This document shows positions 43,708 to 55,273 of a stretch of 64,000 bases of DNA, piece by piece; position 1 is the first letter of the stretch; each line of letters opens with the position of its first letter. This stretch comes from Taudactylus pleione (lineage: Eukaryota; Chordata; Amphibia; Anura; Myobatrachidae). The stretch is taken from assembly GCA_031769625.1 (NCBI GenBank), contig JAUIMM010000636.1:5517501-5581500 (forward strand), written 5' to 3'. The notes beneath the pieces were generated by a model. The model saw nothing but the letters and a program-made list of their open reading frames with translations. It made no database searches and was not told where the DNA came from. Made by a program: the position numbers and the translations under genes.

Positions 43708-43763
<56 letters not shown>
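43680..43763. repeat. (TG)n/(TA)n microsatellite
   Basis: An alternating pyrimidine-purine tract directly left of the Tc1 element. The Tc1 TA target lies in it, and its continuation appears at 45383 and 51128. Confidence 0.9.
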
Positions 43764-43766
<3 letters not shown>

Positions 43767-45382
43767 TCAGGTGCATAAATATTGGGACATTGACAGAATT
43801 TTCATATTTTGGCCTCTATTCACCACAACAATGGCTTTGAAATGAAACAAACAAGATGTGCTTTAACTGCAGACTTTCAGATTTAATTTGAGGGTAATTA
43901 CATCCAAAACAGGTGAACGGTGTAGGAATTACAACGGTTTCTATATGTGCCTCCCACTTTTTAAGGGGCCAAAAGTAATGGGAATATTAACTCAAACGCT
44001 ATTTCATGGACAGGTGTGGGCTATTCCCTCGTTATTTCATTATCAATTAAACAGGTATAAGGTCTGGAGTTGATTCTAGGTGTGACATTTGCATTTGGAA
44101 TCAGTTGCTGTCGACTCTCAATATGAGATCCAAAGAGCTGTTACTATCAGTGAAGCAAGCCATCATTAGGCTGAAAAATCAAAACAAACCCATCAGAGAG
44201 ATAGCAAAAACATTAGGTGTGGCCAAATCAACTGTGGAACATTCTTAAAAAGAAAGAATGCACCAGAGACCTCAGCAACACCAAAAGACCCGGAAGACCA
44301 CGGAAAACAACTGTGGTGGATGACAGAAGCATTATTTCCCTGGTGAAGAAAAACCCCTTCACAACAGTTGGCCAAATCAAGAACACTCTCCAGGAGGTAG
44401 GTGTATATGTGTCAAAGTCAACAATCAAGAGAAGACTTCACAAGAGTGAAATAGAGGGTTCACCACAAGATGTAAACCATTGGTGAGCCTCAAAAACAAG
44501 AAGACCAGATTAGAGTTTGCCAAACAACATCTAAAAAAGCCATTACAGTTCTGGAACAACATCCTATGGACAGATGAGACAAAGATCAACTTGTACCAGA
44601 GTGATGGGAAGAGAAGAGTATGGAGAAGGAAAGGAACTGCTCATGATCCAAAACATACCACCTCATCAGTGAAGCATGGTGGTGGTAGTGTCATGGTGTG
44701 GGCATGTATGGCTGCCAATGGAACTGGTTCCCTTGTATTTATTGATGATGTGACTGCTGACAAAAGCAGCAGAATGAATTCTGAAGTGTTTCGGGCAATA
44801 TTATATGCTCATATTCAGTCAAATGCTTCAGAACTCATTGGACGGCGCTTCACAGTGCAGATGGACAATGACCCAAAGCATACTGCAAAAGCAACCAAAG
44901 AGTTTTTTAAGGCTAAAAAGTGGAATGTTATGCAATGGCCAAGTCAATCCCCTGACCTGAATCCGATTGAGCATGCATTTCACTTGATGAAGATAAAACT
45001 GAAGGGAAAATGCCCCAAAGAACAAGCAGGAACTGAAGACATTTGCAGTAGCGGCTGGCAGAGCATCACCAGGGATGAAACCCAGCGTCTGGTCTATGCG
45101 TTCCAGACTTCAGGCTGTAATTGCCTGCACAGAATTTGCAACAAAGTATTAAAAAGTGAAAGTTAGATTTAGGATTGTTTAGTTTTTCCCATTACTTGTG
45201 GCCCCTTTAAAAAGTGGGAGGCACATATACAAACCATTGTAATTCCTACACCGTTCATTTGATTTGGATGTAACTACCCTCAAATTAAATCTAGTTTGTT
45301 TCATTTCAAAGTCACTGTGGTGGTGAATAGAGGCCAAAATATGAAAATTTTGGAAATGTCCCAATATTTATGCACCTGACTG
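43764..45382 (+). mobile_element. Tc1/mariner transposon
   Basis: 1,619 bp with terminal inverted repeats CAGTCAGGTGCATAAATATT and the complement at the right end, extending imperfectly through a region of more than 150 bp (TTTTGGCCTCTATTCACCAC at both sides). Flanked by TA within a (TA)n tract. The transposase is at 44124-45163. Confidence 0.95.
44124..45166 (+). pseudogene. Tc1 transposase with two frameshifts
   Basis: It starts MRSKELLLSVKQAIIRLKNQ (paired-type helix-turn-helix, IREIAKTLGVAKST). A shift near 44237 leads to WNILKKKECTRDLS and the GRPR-type hook KRPGRPRKTT. A second shift near 44478 leads to the DD34E domain: WTDETKINLY (first Asp), QMDNDPKHTA (second Asp), DLNPIEHAF (Glu). 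The last block of 228 residues is uninterrupted to the stop after LKSES. The catalytic residues are intact but the frame is broken twice, so this copy cannot make a full-length enzyme. Confidence 0.93.
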
Positions 45383-45397
45383 TATATATATATATAT

Positions 45398-46003
45398 TGT
45401 GATAGGATCATTGGTAAAGTGGTCTGTGGCAGGTACATTTGTCCCAGATTCCTGTCTTATGTGTTTTAAACCCCCAGGAGAAAGTCTGCAGTATAGCAGG
45501 CTTGAGTTTCGGCTTTTTGAAAAGCCGGTTTGGGACCTGGGGGTTGTGGGTGAGAGGAGAGGGAGGGCTCCACCCATGGCCACTCTAGGTTTTGGTTCTC
45601 GCAGCCTGGTAACAGGCTTGTTAGGGTTTCCACCTGAGAGTGCCCAATATAAGCCTAGTTTGGATAAGGCTGAGTGTCTCACCTGGGAGAGCAGGCAGGG
45701 AGTTTCCTCAGAGACTCTTGGAAACCTAACTGTGAGTGTTGTGCTGTGCTTTTGTTGCTGGCGAGGGCATTAGGCCCTGCCAGGTTCTGGTAGTGAGGGA
45801 ACTACCTGTGAAGTTAGTGCCCCGACAGGGCTAGGATTTATATTTATGTTTTCTTTATATTTCTGACATTGTACAATAAAGACTGGCGCCGACCAGCTTG
45901 TACTTGCATCCAGACTGGTGTGCTGCTTCCCTGCTGCTGTGTGTGTGAGTAAGGAAGGAGTCCTCTACCCGGGAGAGGGACCCCCTAACCTAACTGTGTC
46001 ACA
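45398..46003 (+). repeat. 5' LTR of G4
   Basis: It begins TGTGATAGGATC and ends CTGTGTCACA. It includes a TATA-like CCAATATAAGCC (about 45645) and a polyadenylation signal AATAAA at 45875-45880. ATATGGTGGAGAATGCGGGC follows, whose TGG start is in the usual place for a primer binding site. Confidence 0.93.
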
Positions 46004-46198
46004 ATATGGTGGAGAATGCGGGCAACCACACACACTGAAGTTGCAGCAAGAGGAAAACTTTCCATTTAAAAATTAAAGGGACAGACACCCAATTTGTAAG
46101 TGTGGAAATAACGCTGTGTCCTTGGAGTCCCATAGAGGAGGCATCAGCCAATGCTCAGAGAGGCAAGGTTCAGCTTCCAACCTACACCCCAGGACAAA

Positions 46199-47270
46199 AT
46201 GGAGGACATTATTAAGGCCTTGCTCCAAGCTACAGCAGCTCAGCAGGAGACAAACAAACTTCAGCAGGAATCTACCAGAGCTCAGCAGGAATCCACCAGG
46301 GTGCAACTGTTGGCCTTGGAGACAGCCCAGAGGCAACAACAGGTCGCCATCGAGGAAACCTGCCAGGCCATAAAAGAGGTGGTACAGCACCTGCTCGCCC
46401 GGCCCGGAGATGTTGCTACTGGTCCTCCCACCCCCACTCACTCCGTACGAGCCAGTCACTTCCTCTAAAAGATGACTTCGGGCGATGATGTGGAGGCCAA
46501 TCTCACCGCGTTTGAAAGAACGGCCGAAAGGGAGAGTTGGCCCAAGGAGCAGTGGGCAAGTCTGGTGGCACCTTTTCTGTCTGGGGAGCCACAAAAGGCC
46601 TATTTCGACTTATGCCTGGCTGATGCCAAGGACTGTAAAAAACTAAAACAGGAGATCCTAACTCGCTTGGGAGTCACCACCTTTGTTCGTGCCCAACGGG
46701 TCCACCGCTGGGAGTTCCATAGGGACAAGCCTCCACGTTCATAGATGCATGACCTCGTCCATCTGTCCTCAAAATGGCTACAGCCCGAGACGCTGACGGG
46801 ACCACAGATCGTGGAAAGGGTCATGATGGACCGGTACCTGCGATCATTACCTGTGACTCTGCGCCAGTGGGTGAGCCGTGCAGACCCTAAGTCCGCGGAC
46901 CAGTTGGTCGAGCTGGTTGAGAGGTACTTGGAGGCTGAGGAGCTGATGAGTATGCCCCACCGAGTCCCGATGGCGCACCGGCGAACTCCCACAGACACCG
47001 GTAAGACTGTTCCAGGGGAGAAGGGTGCTGGGCGGCGGAATGTACCTAAGACTGAGGGTGTAGAACCTGGAGACAGGCCTGCCAGGCCAGGAAGGTTCTT
47101 GCCCCGTAAACGACTAGACATTAATATGACTCAGTGTTTCCGATGTGGTGGCTTCGGCCATATTGCCGCTAATTGTTCACTTACAACTGAACCTATGCAA
47201 TGTGATACTGCTCATGTCTACTGCAGGGGGTCTTTCTTTGCACAGACAGCCTGTACGGCTGACCGGCAGG
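46199..47270 (+). pseudogene. G4 gag with SCAN-like capsid and CCHC knuckle
   Basis: It starts at MEDIIKALLQATAAQQETNK and has a glutamine-rich coiled coil. After a TAA at about 46466 the frame continues KMTSGDDVEANLTAFERTAE, WPKEQWASLVAPFLSGEPQK and, after a TAG at 46742, VERVMMDRYLRSLP and ELVERYLEAEEL. This block resembles the SCAN domain, which is known to derive from Gmr1-like gag. A CCHC knuckle CFRCGGFGHIAANC is at about 47135. Two stops prevent a full product. Confidence 0.85.
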
Positions 47271-47760
47271 CTGAGACTGATAAGCACATGTGTGTACTCA
47301 CTGTAGATGGCAACCGAGTAGAGGCACTGTTAGACTCTGGTAGCTTGGTGACACTTATAAAAGCTGAGCTAGTGAACCCCTTGAGGCATACAGGGAAAAC
47401 TGTTGGTGTGACCTGCATACATGGGGATACTCGATATTATGTTACGGCCGAAGTGAACATCGAGACACCATGTGGCTCTGCTATAGTTTCTGTGAGTTTG
47501 GTGCATGGTCTGGTGTACGATGCAATATTGGGGAGAGACTTTGCTCACTTCTGGAAGTTGTGGGAAAGCCGTTTTGTTCCAGAGGTGAACAACCCCGATC
47601 CATTTGAGAAGGTTGTTGATGTAGTGGAGGAGGGAGTTTCTTCTGAGTCAGAGTTATTCCCTTTTTCTACTATGGTTGGCGAACTAGAGAATGCGGAACG
47701 TGACGGTGGCCCGCCAACTGATGTGCCTCCCATTGAGGTGGGAAGTTTTGTTGGGCCAGG
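47271..47760 (+). pseudogene. G4 protease
   Basis: In the same open frame as the end of gag: VDGNRVEALLDSGSLVTLIK (DSG active site), then LVHGLVYDAILGRDF, the second conserved motif of retropepsins. An acidic linker leads to integrase. Confidence 0.88.
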
Positions 47761-49020
47761 TGATCGTCTGCCTGATTTAGAGGTCAGAAGAGAGGTCTTT
47801 GCCGTGGAGCAGTTGAATGACCCTACTTTGGTAAAAGCCAGGGAGAATGTAAAAGTAGTTGATGGTAAACCCGTAGACCCTGATAGTCCTTTGTCCTATC
47901 CCCACATGGCAATGTGTCAGGATTTGTTATATCAGGTGACTAAGAAGGGGGAAGATATTGTGGAACTAATAGTTCCCAAAGCCTACAGAAGAACAGTGTT
48001 GGATCTGGCCCATGGTCATATAACGGCAGGCCATCTAGGGGTAGAGAAAACCACTGAGTGAATAATGCAGAGGTTTTTCTGGCCCGGGCTTCATAAAGAG
48101 GTGTCTGACTTTTGCGCATCCTGCCCTGAGTGTCAGTATCATGCTCCCAGGCCACATTTTAAGGGTCCACTAGTTCCATTGCCTATCATAGAGGTGCCGT
48201 TTGAAAGAATAGCGATGGATTTGGTGGGACCCTTAATGAAGTCTGCCAGGGGACACCAGTATATTCTGGTCATAATGGATTACGCTACCAGGTACCCGGA
48301 AGCAATCCCGTTGCGCAATACGTCAACCAAGACCATTGCCAGAGAGCTAGTTCATGTCTTTAGCAGGCTGGGTATACCCAAGGAGATACTAACTGACCAG
48401 GGTACACACCGTTTATGTCAAAAGTCATGAAAGAGTTATGCCGCCTGTTCAAAATTGAACAGTTAAGAACTTCGGTTTATCACCCCCAAACCGATGGGCT
48501 GGTCGAGAGGTTTAACAAAACGTTAAAACACATGCTTAGGAAAGTGGTCGACAAGGATGGTAGGGATTGGGATTACTTATTGCCATATTTATTGTTGGCC
48601 ATAACAGAGGTTCCCCAGTCCTCCACCGGGTTTTCACCCTTCGACTTGTTGTATGGGAGACACCCAAGGGGGTTACTAGACATTGCCAAAGAGACATGGG
48701 AGGGGCAGTCTAGTCCTTACAAAACGGTGAATGAGTATGTTTCTCAAATGCAGGAGAGAATTGCTGCGGTAGTGCCGATAGTGAGAGAGCACCTGGAACA
48801 GGCTCAACAGGCACAGCAAAGGGTATACAACCGCAATGCTCCTGGGGACAGAGTGTTAGTGTTGGTTCCCACTGTGGAAAATAAACTTTTGGCTAAATGG
48901 CAAGGGCCCTTTGAAATCTTAGAAAGAGTGGGACAGGTCAATTACAAAGTTTACCAGCCGGGGAAAAGAAAGCCGGAACAGATATACCATATAAATCTAT
49001 TAAAGCCCTGGAAAGATAGA
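47761..49020 (+). pseudogene. G4 integrase, placed before RT
   Basis: HHCC domain: DLAHGHITAGHLGVEKT, stop TGA at 48059-48061, then CASCPECQYHAP. Core: IAMDLVGPLMKS (first Asp), PKEILTDQGT (second Asp), then a 2-nt insertion near 48408, then TSVYHPQTDGLVERFNKTLK (Glu). The C-terminal region LLAKWQGPFEILERVGQ and YHINLLKPWKDR follows. It runs without a break into RT. Confidence 0.9.
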
Positions 49021-50520
49021 ACGGTACTGTCGGCCGTCCGAGCCCCTCCAGTAAATCCAGGGCCCTTAGTTCCCGAAGTGACAGTGGCAAAAACCCTGTC
49101 GGCAATTCAACAACAAGAGGTCAAGGAGTTTCTGATCAGAAATAGGGTGCTGTTCTCTGATGTACCTGGGAAAACCTTGGTCATTAAACATGACATCATC
49201 ACTGACCCAGGGGTTAAAGTTAATCTAAAGCCCTATAGGTTACCAGAAGCACAAAGAGAATCGGTGTCGAAAGAAATTAAAAATATGCTAGAGTTAGGGG
49301 TTATTGAAGAATCACATAGTGAATGGTCAAGTCCCATTGTGTTGATTCCAAAGCCCGACGGGAGTGTGCGTTTCTGCAATGACTTCCGAAAGTTGAACAG
49401 TGTTTCAAAATTCGATGCCTACCCGATGCCAAGAGTGGATGAACTGATTGAGAGACTAGGGACGGCAAGGTATTTAACCACTCTTGACCTAACCAAAGGG
49501 TATTGGCAAGTACCGTTAACCGAGAGCGCCAAACAAAAGACAGCTTTTTCAGCGCCAGAGGGCTTGTTTCAGTACAAGATGTTGCCCTTCGGGCTACATG
49601 GGGCACCTGCTACCTTCCAAAGAATGATGGACAGGATTCTAAGGCCCCATAGACGGTATGCGGCTGCTTATCTGGATGACGTGGTCATTCATAGTCCTGA
49701 TTGGCAGTCTCACTTACCCAGGGTACAAGCAGTGTTGGACTCCATCTATAAGACAGGTTTGACAGCCAACCCAAAAAAGTGTTGTCTAGGCATGGAGGAA
49801 GTAAAATATCTGGGATACACCATTGGCAGAGGCCTGATAAAGCCTCAGCTCAATAAAGTTGATGCCATACAAAACTGGCCACGGCCTCTGAATAAGAAGC
49901 AGGTGAGAGCCTTCTTGGGAATTACGGGGTACTACAGGAGGTTTATACCCAACTTTGCCACCATGGCAGTCCCACTGACCGACCTGACCAAAGGCAAACA
50001 AAAAGTCATGGTAGAATGGAGTCCTGAGGCAGAGAAAGCTTTTCAGGAGTTGAAAGTAGCGTTGTGTTCCCAACCAGTCCTGATGACTCCTAATTTTGAA
50101 AGAGAATTCATAGTACAAACCGATGCATCAGAAGTAGGTATAGGAGCGGTCCTGTCCCAGAGCAAGGAGGGTGAGGTACACCCTATTTTCTATCTAAGTA
50201 GAAAGTTGAATGTACATGAGAAACTATGCCACAGTGGAGAAGGAGGCGTTGGCCATAAAGTGGGCGTTAGAGGCTCTCAGGTACTACTTGGTCGGAAGAA
50301 AGTTCAAATTGATCACTGACCATGCCCCTTTGAAGTGGATGTCCGAAAATAAGGACAGTAATGCAAGAATTACGAGATGGTTCTTGGCGTTACAAACTTT
50401 TAAATTTTCAGTGGAACACAGGCCAGGAAGCCAGCTGGCCAATGCTGATGCGTTGTCATGCGTTCATTGTTTGGGGGCTTCAGTTGTTCCGCCCCTCAAG
50501 TCGAAACAAAGGGGGGGGAT
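49021..50520 (+). pseudogene. G4 reverse transcriptase and RNase H
   Basis: RT: LKPYRLPEAQRESVSKEI, IPKPDGSVRFCNDFRKLN, LTTLDLTKGYWQVPL, FGLHGAPATFQR and catalytic YLDDVVIH (about 49667-49690). RNase H: FIVQTDASEVGIGAVLSQ, then a frameshift near 50215, VEKEALAIKWALEALRYY, LITDHAPLKWM and GSQLANADALS. The single shift is the only lesion in this 1.5-kb part. Confidence 0.92.
50506..50519 (+). other. Polypurine tract of G4
   Basis: ACAAAGGGGGGGGA just before the 3' LTR start TGTGATAGG. Confidence 0.8.
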
Positions 50521-50521
50521 A

Positions 50522-51124
50522 TGTGATAGGATCATTGGTAAAGTGGTCTGTGGCAGGTACATTTGTCCCAGATTCCTGTCTTATGTGTTTTAAACCCCCA
50601 GGAGAAAGTCTGCAGTATAGCAGGCTTGAGTTTTGGCTTTTTGAAAAGCCGGTTTGGGACCTGGGGGTTGTGGGTGAGAGGAGAGGAAGGGCTCCACCTA
50701 CGGCCACTCCAGGTTTTGGTTCTCGCAGCCTGGTAACAGGCTTGTTAGGGTTTCCACCTGAGAGTGGCCAATAATAGCCTAGTTTGGATAAGGCTGAGTG
50801 TCTCACCTGGGAGAGCAGGCAGGGAGTTTCCTCAGAGACTCTTGGAAACCTAACTGTGAGTGTTGTGCTGTGCTTTTGTTGCTGGCGAGGGCATTAGGCC
50901 CTGCCAGGTTCTGGTAGTGAGGGAACTACCTGTGAAGTTAGTGCCCCGACAGGGCTAGGATTTATATTTATGTTTTCTTTATATTTCTGACATTGTACAA
51001 TAAAGACTGGCGCCGACCAGCTTGTACCTGCATCCAGACTGGTGTGCTGCTTCCCTGCTGCTGTGTGTGTATGTAAGGAAGGAGTCCTCTACCCGGGAGA
51101 GGGACCCCCTAACCTAACTGTGTC

Positions 51125-51127
<3 letters not shown>
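50522..51127 (+). repeat. 3' LTR of G4
   Basis: 606 bp, same ends as the 5' copy. It is followed by a (TA)n tract (51128 to about 51161), the continuation of the target microsatellite. Confidence 0.93.
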
Positions 51128-51161
<34 letters not shown>

Positions 51162-51165
<4 letters not shown>

Positions 51166-52077
51166 CTCGAACTGTGACGATATGCAACAGTATGGCATAC
51201 CGGCACTTCAAGCAATACATTTTTTTTTTCTTAGTTGGAAGGACAGAGGGCTGTCAGTCACTGGAGTAGAGTCCCTAAAGCCAGCCGTATTGTGTGTTTA
51301 TGCGGCGCGGCCACTGCCCGCCCAATCCTGAGTGTGCACTGCACTGGGAGCCGTCCCCACCCCCACTGGTGGTCCAGACTCCAGCATGATTGTGCTTCCG
51401 AATGCCCACCCGCCCGCGTGTGCCTGTCCTGAACGTCTCTGCAGCAGATCCATTACATGCTGTGTCCCTGCTGCCCCCCCTTCCCTCGCCGGATTCAGTG
51501 ACAGCAGCTGGCTCAGTGTGCTGATGCTGGCCAAATCGCGAGCGGAGCTGTACCCCGCCTCTGCCGGAAGGTCTCTGCAGCCAGCATTGTGCCTTCCAAC
51601 CCCTGCCCGCGTGTGACGGATGTGCATCTACCACCCGCCCCCACCTCGTGCCGAGCAGAGCTGCCATCAGGGGGTCTGCAGCACATCACTGATCCCACCT
51701 CCAAACTGCTTGTAGCAGTGACTGGATTAGCGTTCTCCGGACCCTCACTCATAGCAGGGTGGCAGTGGCTTAATTCAGGATTTAGACCTGGCAATCTTAG
51801 CTGTTAGCTCCTTCTATTCCCTGCCCCCAACTCTGCTCCACCCAGGTTTTCCTCCTCACACCTGCTTAGTTCTCCTCCATTACTCCTTGCCATACTGCTA
51901 CTGTGCTGCCAAAGTAATGGTATGCATGCTGCCCCCTACCTCCATAGGAGTGCCTCGACCCAGCTCCCTTCCCACTGACCCCACCCCCTCCAAAAAGTCT
52001 ACCTCTGAACCCCCTCCAATGGTGTGCCTCTGCCCCCCCCCCCTCTACATGTGTGCCGAACCCTCCCTCATATTTCC
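51162..52077. other. Unassigned sequence
   Basis: GC-rich, with open frames on both strands but no recognisable protein domain and no inverted termini. I cannot say what it is. Confidence 0.35.
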
Positions 52078-52263
52078 ATACTGTCCACCAAAGGAAGAAA
52101 GCTGTCACCTGACGGGCTTGCTGCGCTCACCACGCTTCGGGCTCGGTGGCTCGCTTCTCTTGCACAAGATTATATTCCCCCTCTATTCCCACGTGGATGG
52201 TAGGGAATGAAATTGGACAGTAGCTGATGACATCAGGGTACATCTAAGGAAGGGGATCTAGCT
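52078..52263. repeat. Dispersed repeat R190, copy 2
   Basis: Collinear with 30483-30672; see that entry for the shared blocks. The copies differ by several indels. Confidence 0.7.
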
Positions 52264-52557
52264 GTAACTCTAACCTCCCTCATCTTTCTCATCTCTGACC
52301 CTGACACCCACCCCCCACACACAGATACAGCTGGTGGCAGCCAATTAGAAATAGTATGGACGAATGGAAGAAAGACCACAAAACTGAACATACAGACAGC
52401 AAGTAAGAACACTACTTTTGTTAATAATTTATTTGGACTTTTTCTCATTATTTAATATTTTTCAATTGTTTTGTTATTTTTTTCTATTTTATGTGTATGT
52501 GTGTCTGATGGAACATGGAGAGGTCTGAGGGGCATGAGGGAAATGTGTTAGTACTGT

Positions 52558-52967
52558 GGGGCTGATTCAGAGGTGGTCACTGTTGATCTTTTCGCAGTTT
52601 GCAGGTGATTGGAGGCTTGCGCATGTGCCGCCATACAGCAGAGATGTCAGTCGCTATGCCCTGTAAGCCACAGTATGATTGACATTCCTCTGGCGTGTCG
52701 ACCCCATTTCCTGGGTGTTCCAAAGCCAGTGGCTGTGTCCTCGGACACAGTTTCACTGGCCCCGGCAGCGTGGCTTTTCTGCACATGCTGAGTAACCAGT
52801 GTACTTAGATATCTGTTGGGCCGGTGATGTTTTCGCTGTGGATCTATGTCTTCAGATGCAACCAATATGTCTTAGAAGGCAGGAGTGGGTGTCTTTTTAC
52901 AAAAGGTGCCATCTACGGCATTAGCATATGCGCGCAGATCTGCTGTGTCCACCTCTGAATCAGCCCC
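52558..52967. mobile_element. MITE with GGGGCTGATTCAGAGGTGG termini
   Basis: 410 bp, inverted termini GGGGCTGATTCAGAGGTGG and CCACCTCTGAATCAGCCCC (19 bp, perfect). The flanking triplets TGT and TGC match at two of three. A distinct subfamily related to the GGGCCTGATTCAGA MITEs. Confidence 0.85.
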
Positions 52968-52979
52968 TGCGTGTGTTCC

Positions 52980-53334
52980 TATTGGTGCTATTCAATTTAG
53001 CATGATGTTGAATAGCGCTGGGGTTCCCGGACTACTCAATTGGCCTCACTGTTAGTCCAATTAAAGAATTTATGCTCGCACTCTCTTTAGGGGGCAAGCA
53101 GAAATCCAACTTAAGTGCCAGCCACGATGCTGTCTTTCAGTTCAGCGCGGTGCTGACAGAATTGCAACCAACACTTTAGGTGAAAAATGACAGGTAGCGT
53201 GCCTAAACACCTGGCTTAAAGCGAGCTAACCGGAATCCCACGACTTCTGGGCGCGAGGAGGGGGAAAAAAATGTATAGCTCCAGAAACTACTTCCCGGTG
53301 CTATTCACATCATGTTTAATAGAATTGCCCCCAA
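52980..53334. mobile_element. MITE with ~42-bp imperfect inverted ends
   Basis: Left end ATTGGTGCTATTCAATTTAG, ATGATGTTGAATAGCGC; right end GCTATTCACATCATGTTTAA, GAATTGCCCCCAAT. About 355 bp, no coding sequence, target duplication unclear. Confidence 0.65.
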
Positions 53335-54209
53335 TGTGTGCATTTTTTTTTCATGCAAAGCTTATGTGCGACCATACCCCTCTTGACACCTAACCACTCC
53401 CTTCGTGATTCACAGCCACTCCAATTTTTTTGCACGCGCCTTCAGCGCACACACACACGTACCCCTGCTTCAAAATTTCCACTTCGACCACTGTATATAT
53501 ATATATATGTACCCACAGAAGAGCGGCACTCCAGGGACATTCAATCACAAATACAGGATGCCAGATCCACGATGATTCAACGTTTCGGTTTATTCAACCT
53601 TTCTCAAGAATACAAAAAACATAAAACATACACACCTTAAATAGCCCAGAACCCTCGTGTATCACCACGTCCATGTCGGCGCGCAGAGATGACGTCACTC
53701 GCCTGCGGCACCCGCACGTCACGTGACCATGTCACGTGTACACAATGCAGAGGCCCGGCGAGTAACCGCCCCTCTCACGCCCCATTGGAGGATCACACTC
53801 ACCATGGTAACAAACATAATACAAACAATGAATATACACCAATCTGAACGCTAGTACAGCCTGGTGGGCTAGAGTAAACATATTCAACAAATACCATGCG
53901 ATGCCTTAGTATATATAAAGTATAGCACATAAACTTGCAGTAATGCAGCACCTCATATATAAGCAATCAATATATATACCCCATAATTCTCGCGAGTGTA
54001 AATAAGCAACATCAAAATATACAGCGCCTAGCAAATGGATGACTACAAAGTATTACTCCCAATTTACCAAAAATGGGTCTACAGTTATGGCACCCAATTA
54101 ATGTATCTAAACAGTAACCTAAGGCCTAGATAGACCACTCGGTCCCTCAATAAGCAATGCAATAACAACTGTACAAGATACTTAACAAATACTTGACAGA
54201 CAACACATA

Positions 54210-55273
54210 TATGGACTATACAAAACAAGCCAAAGACAACGATTCATTCAACCCATTGGGTGCAACCGTGTCCATATTGTAGATCCATGTTGCCTCACAT
54301 TGCAACAACTTGCGGTCACGATCCCCACCTCTTTTCAAGATGGGAACATGGGGCCTGATTCAGAGCCGTTCGCTATTTGTGGTCGTTCGTTCAAAAACAA
54401 GGGGTGGCTATTCAAATGATCCGTTCGCAAATTGCAGTCTGTTCCCACCTCTAAGTCTGAACGAGCGAGCAAAACATACGCTCATTTATTTGATAAAAAC
54501 GCCCCCTGGCCGCACGCACCATACGTCATGTCCGCTATTTATTAGATTAATCGAGTACATCGTACAGCGTATGAACTGCTCGCTATTCTTGTGGTTGGTG
54601 TTTTCAACCGCTATTTTGCGAGCAGTTCTGAGTTAAAAAAAAACAAGTGACGTGGTCAATGACGCTGCTGTATTAATTATGCACTCCCTTAAAACGCCCG
54701 TTTTGACCTTTAAGCACGCCTGCGTTCGGATCTCCACTCCCCGTTTTCAAGCACCTTCCCCTGTTACCACCCACATACGCCTCATTCTGTCACTCAAAAT
54801 AGCAGGCCCTCGCTATATTGCGTACCAACGATTTTCGGCCGCACTGACTGGTTCGCGCATGCGTACTAAAAACCGTATGCATGCGCAGATGTGCGAACAT
54901 CGCTCGGAACGAGCGTACTGCCGCTAGCGAGTGGCTCTGAATGAGGGCCATGATCCACTATTTTATATGTAAGCGATGCCAAAGAATGTTGTTTCGCTTT
55001 AAAGTGTTTCGCTACAGGTTGATCTGTCTCTGCCATTTAGTGCAAGACGAATAGCAGAACGGTGTTGTGCCATTCTTTCGCGAAACATACAACTCGTTTT
55101 GCCAATGTGCATCAAACTGCAAGGACATTTGATGCAATACACCACGTACTTACTAGTGCATGTAACAACATGTTTAATCGATATCTGTTTGCCAGACCGA
55201 GGATGGGAGATATAACTCCCAGTTTTCAAGTATCTGCACGTGGTGCAACCAGTGCATCTATAACATCAAGGAT
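54210..55273 (-). pseudogene. Penelope-like GIY-YIG endonuclease, left arm
   Basis: The minus strand reads [20 protein letters not shown], then [20 protein letters not shown] and [20 protein letters not shown]. This is the GIY-YIG endonuclease domain with its preceding cysteine-rich linker, as in Penelope-like elements. It is interrupted at 54351-54949 by a MITE, then resumes VPILKRGGDRDRKLLQ and ends NGLNESLSLACFV with a stop near 54210. The reverse transcriptase part is missing, so this is a 5'-truncated copy. Confidence 0.88.
54351..54949. mobile_element. MITE B (copy 2) in the left Penelope arm
   Basis: 599 bp, termini GGGCCTGATTCAGAGCC and GGCTCTGAATGAGGGCC, perfect duplication ATG (54348-54350, 54950-54952). 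Nearly identical to 1200-1798. It splits the codons for DHVP of the GIY-YIG protein. Confidence 0.93.

Larger units (their letters stand above)
45398..51127 (+). mobile_element. Gmr1-type Ty3/gypsy element G4
   Basis: A 5,730-bp LTR element with two LTRs of exactly 606 bp, inserted in the (TA)n tract beside Tc1 (target ATAT repeated on both sides). Gene order is gag, protease, integrase, then RT and RNase H, the Gmr1 arrangement, unlike standard gypsy where integrase is last. The LTRs differ at only a few positions, so insertion is recent. Lesions: three in-frame stops and two frameshifts. Confidence 0.93.

Noticed and set aside
51275..51794. Overlapping frames of 90-130 residues on both strands
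   Set aside because: GC-rich sequence with few stops; no domain, start context or splice support.
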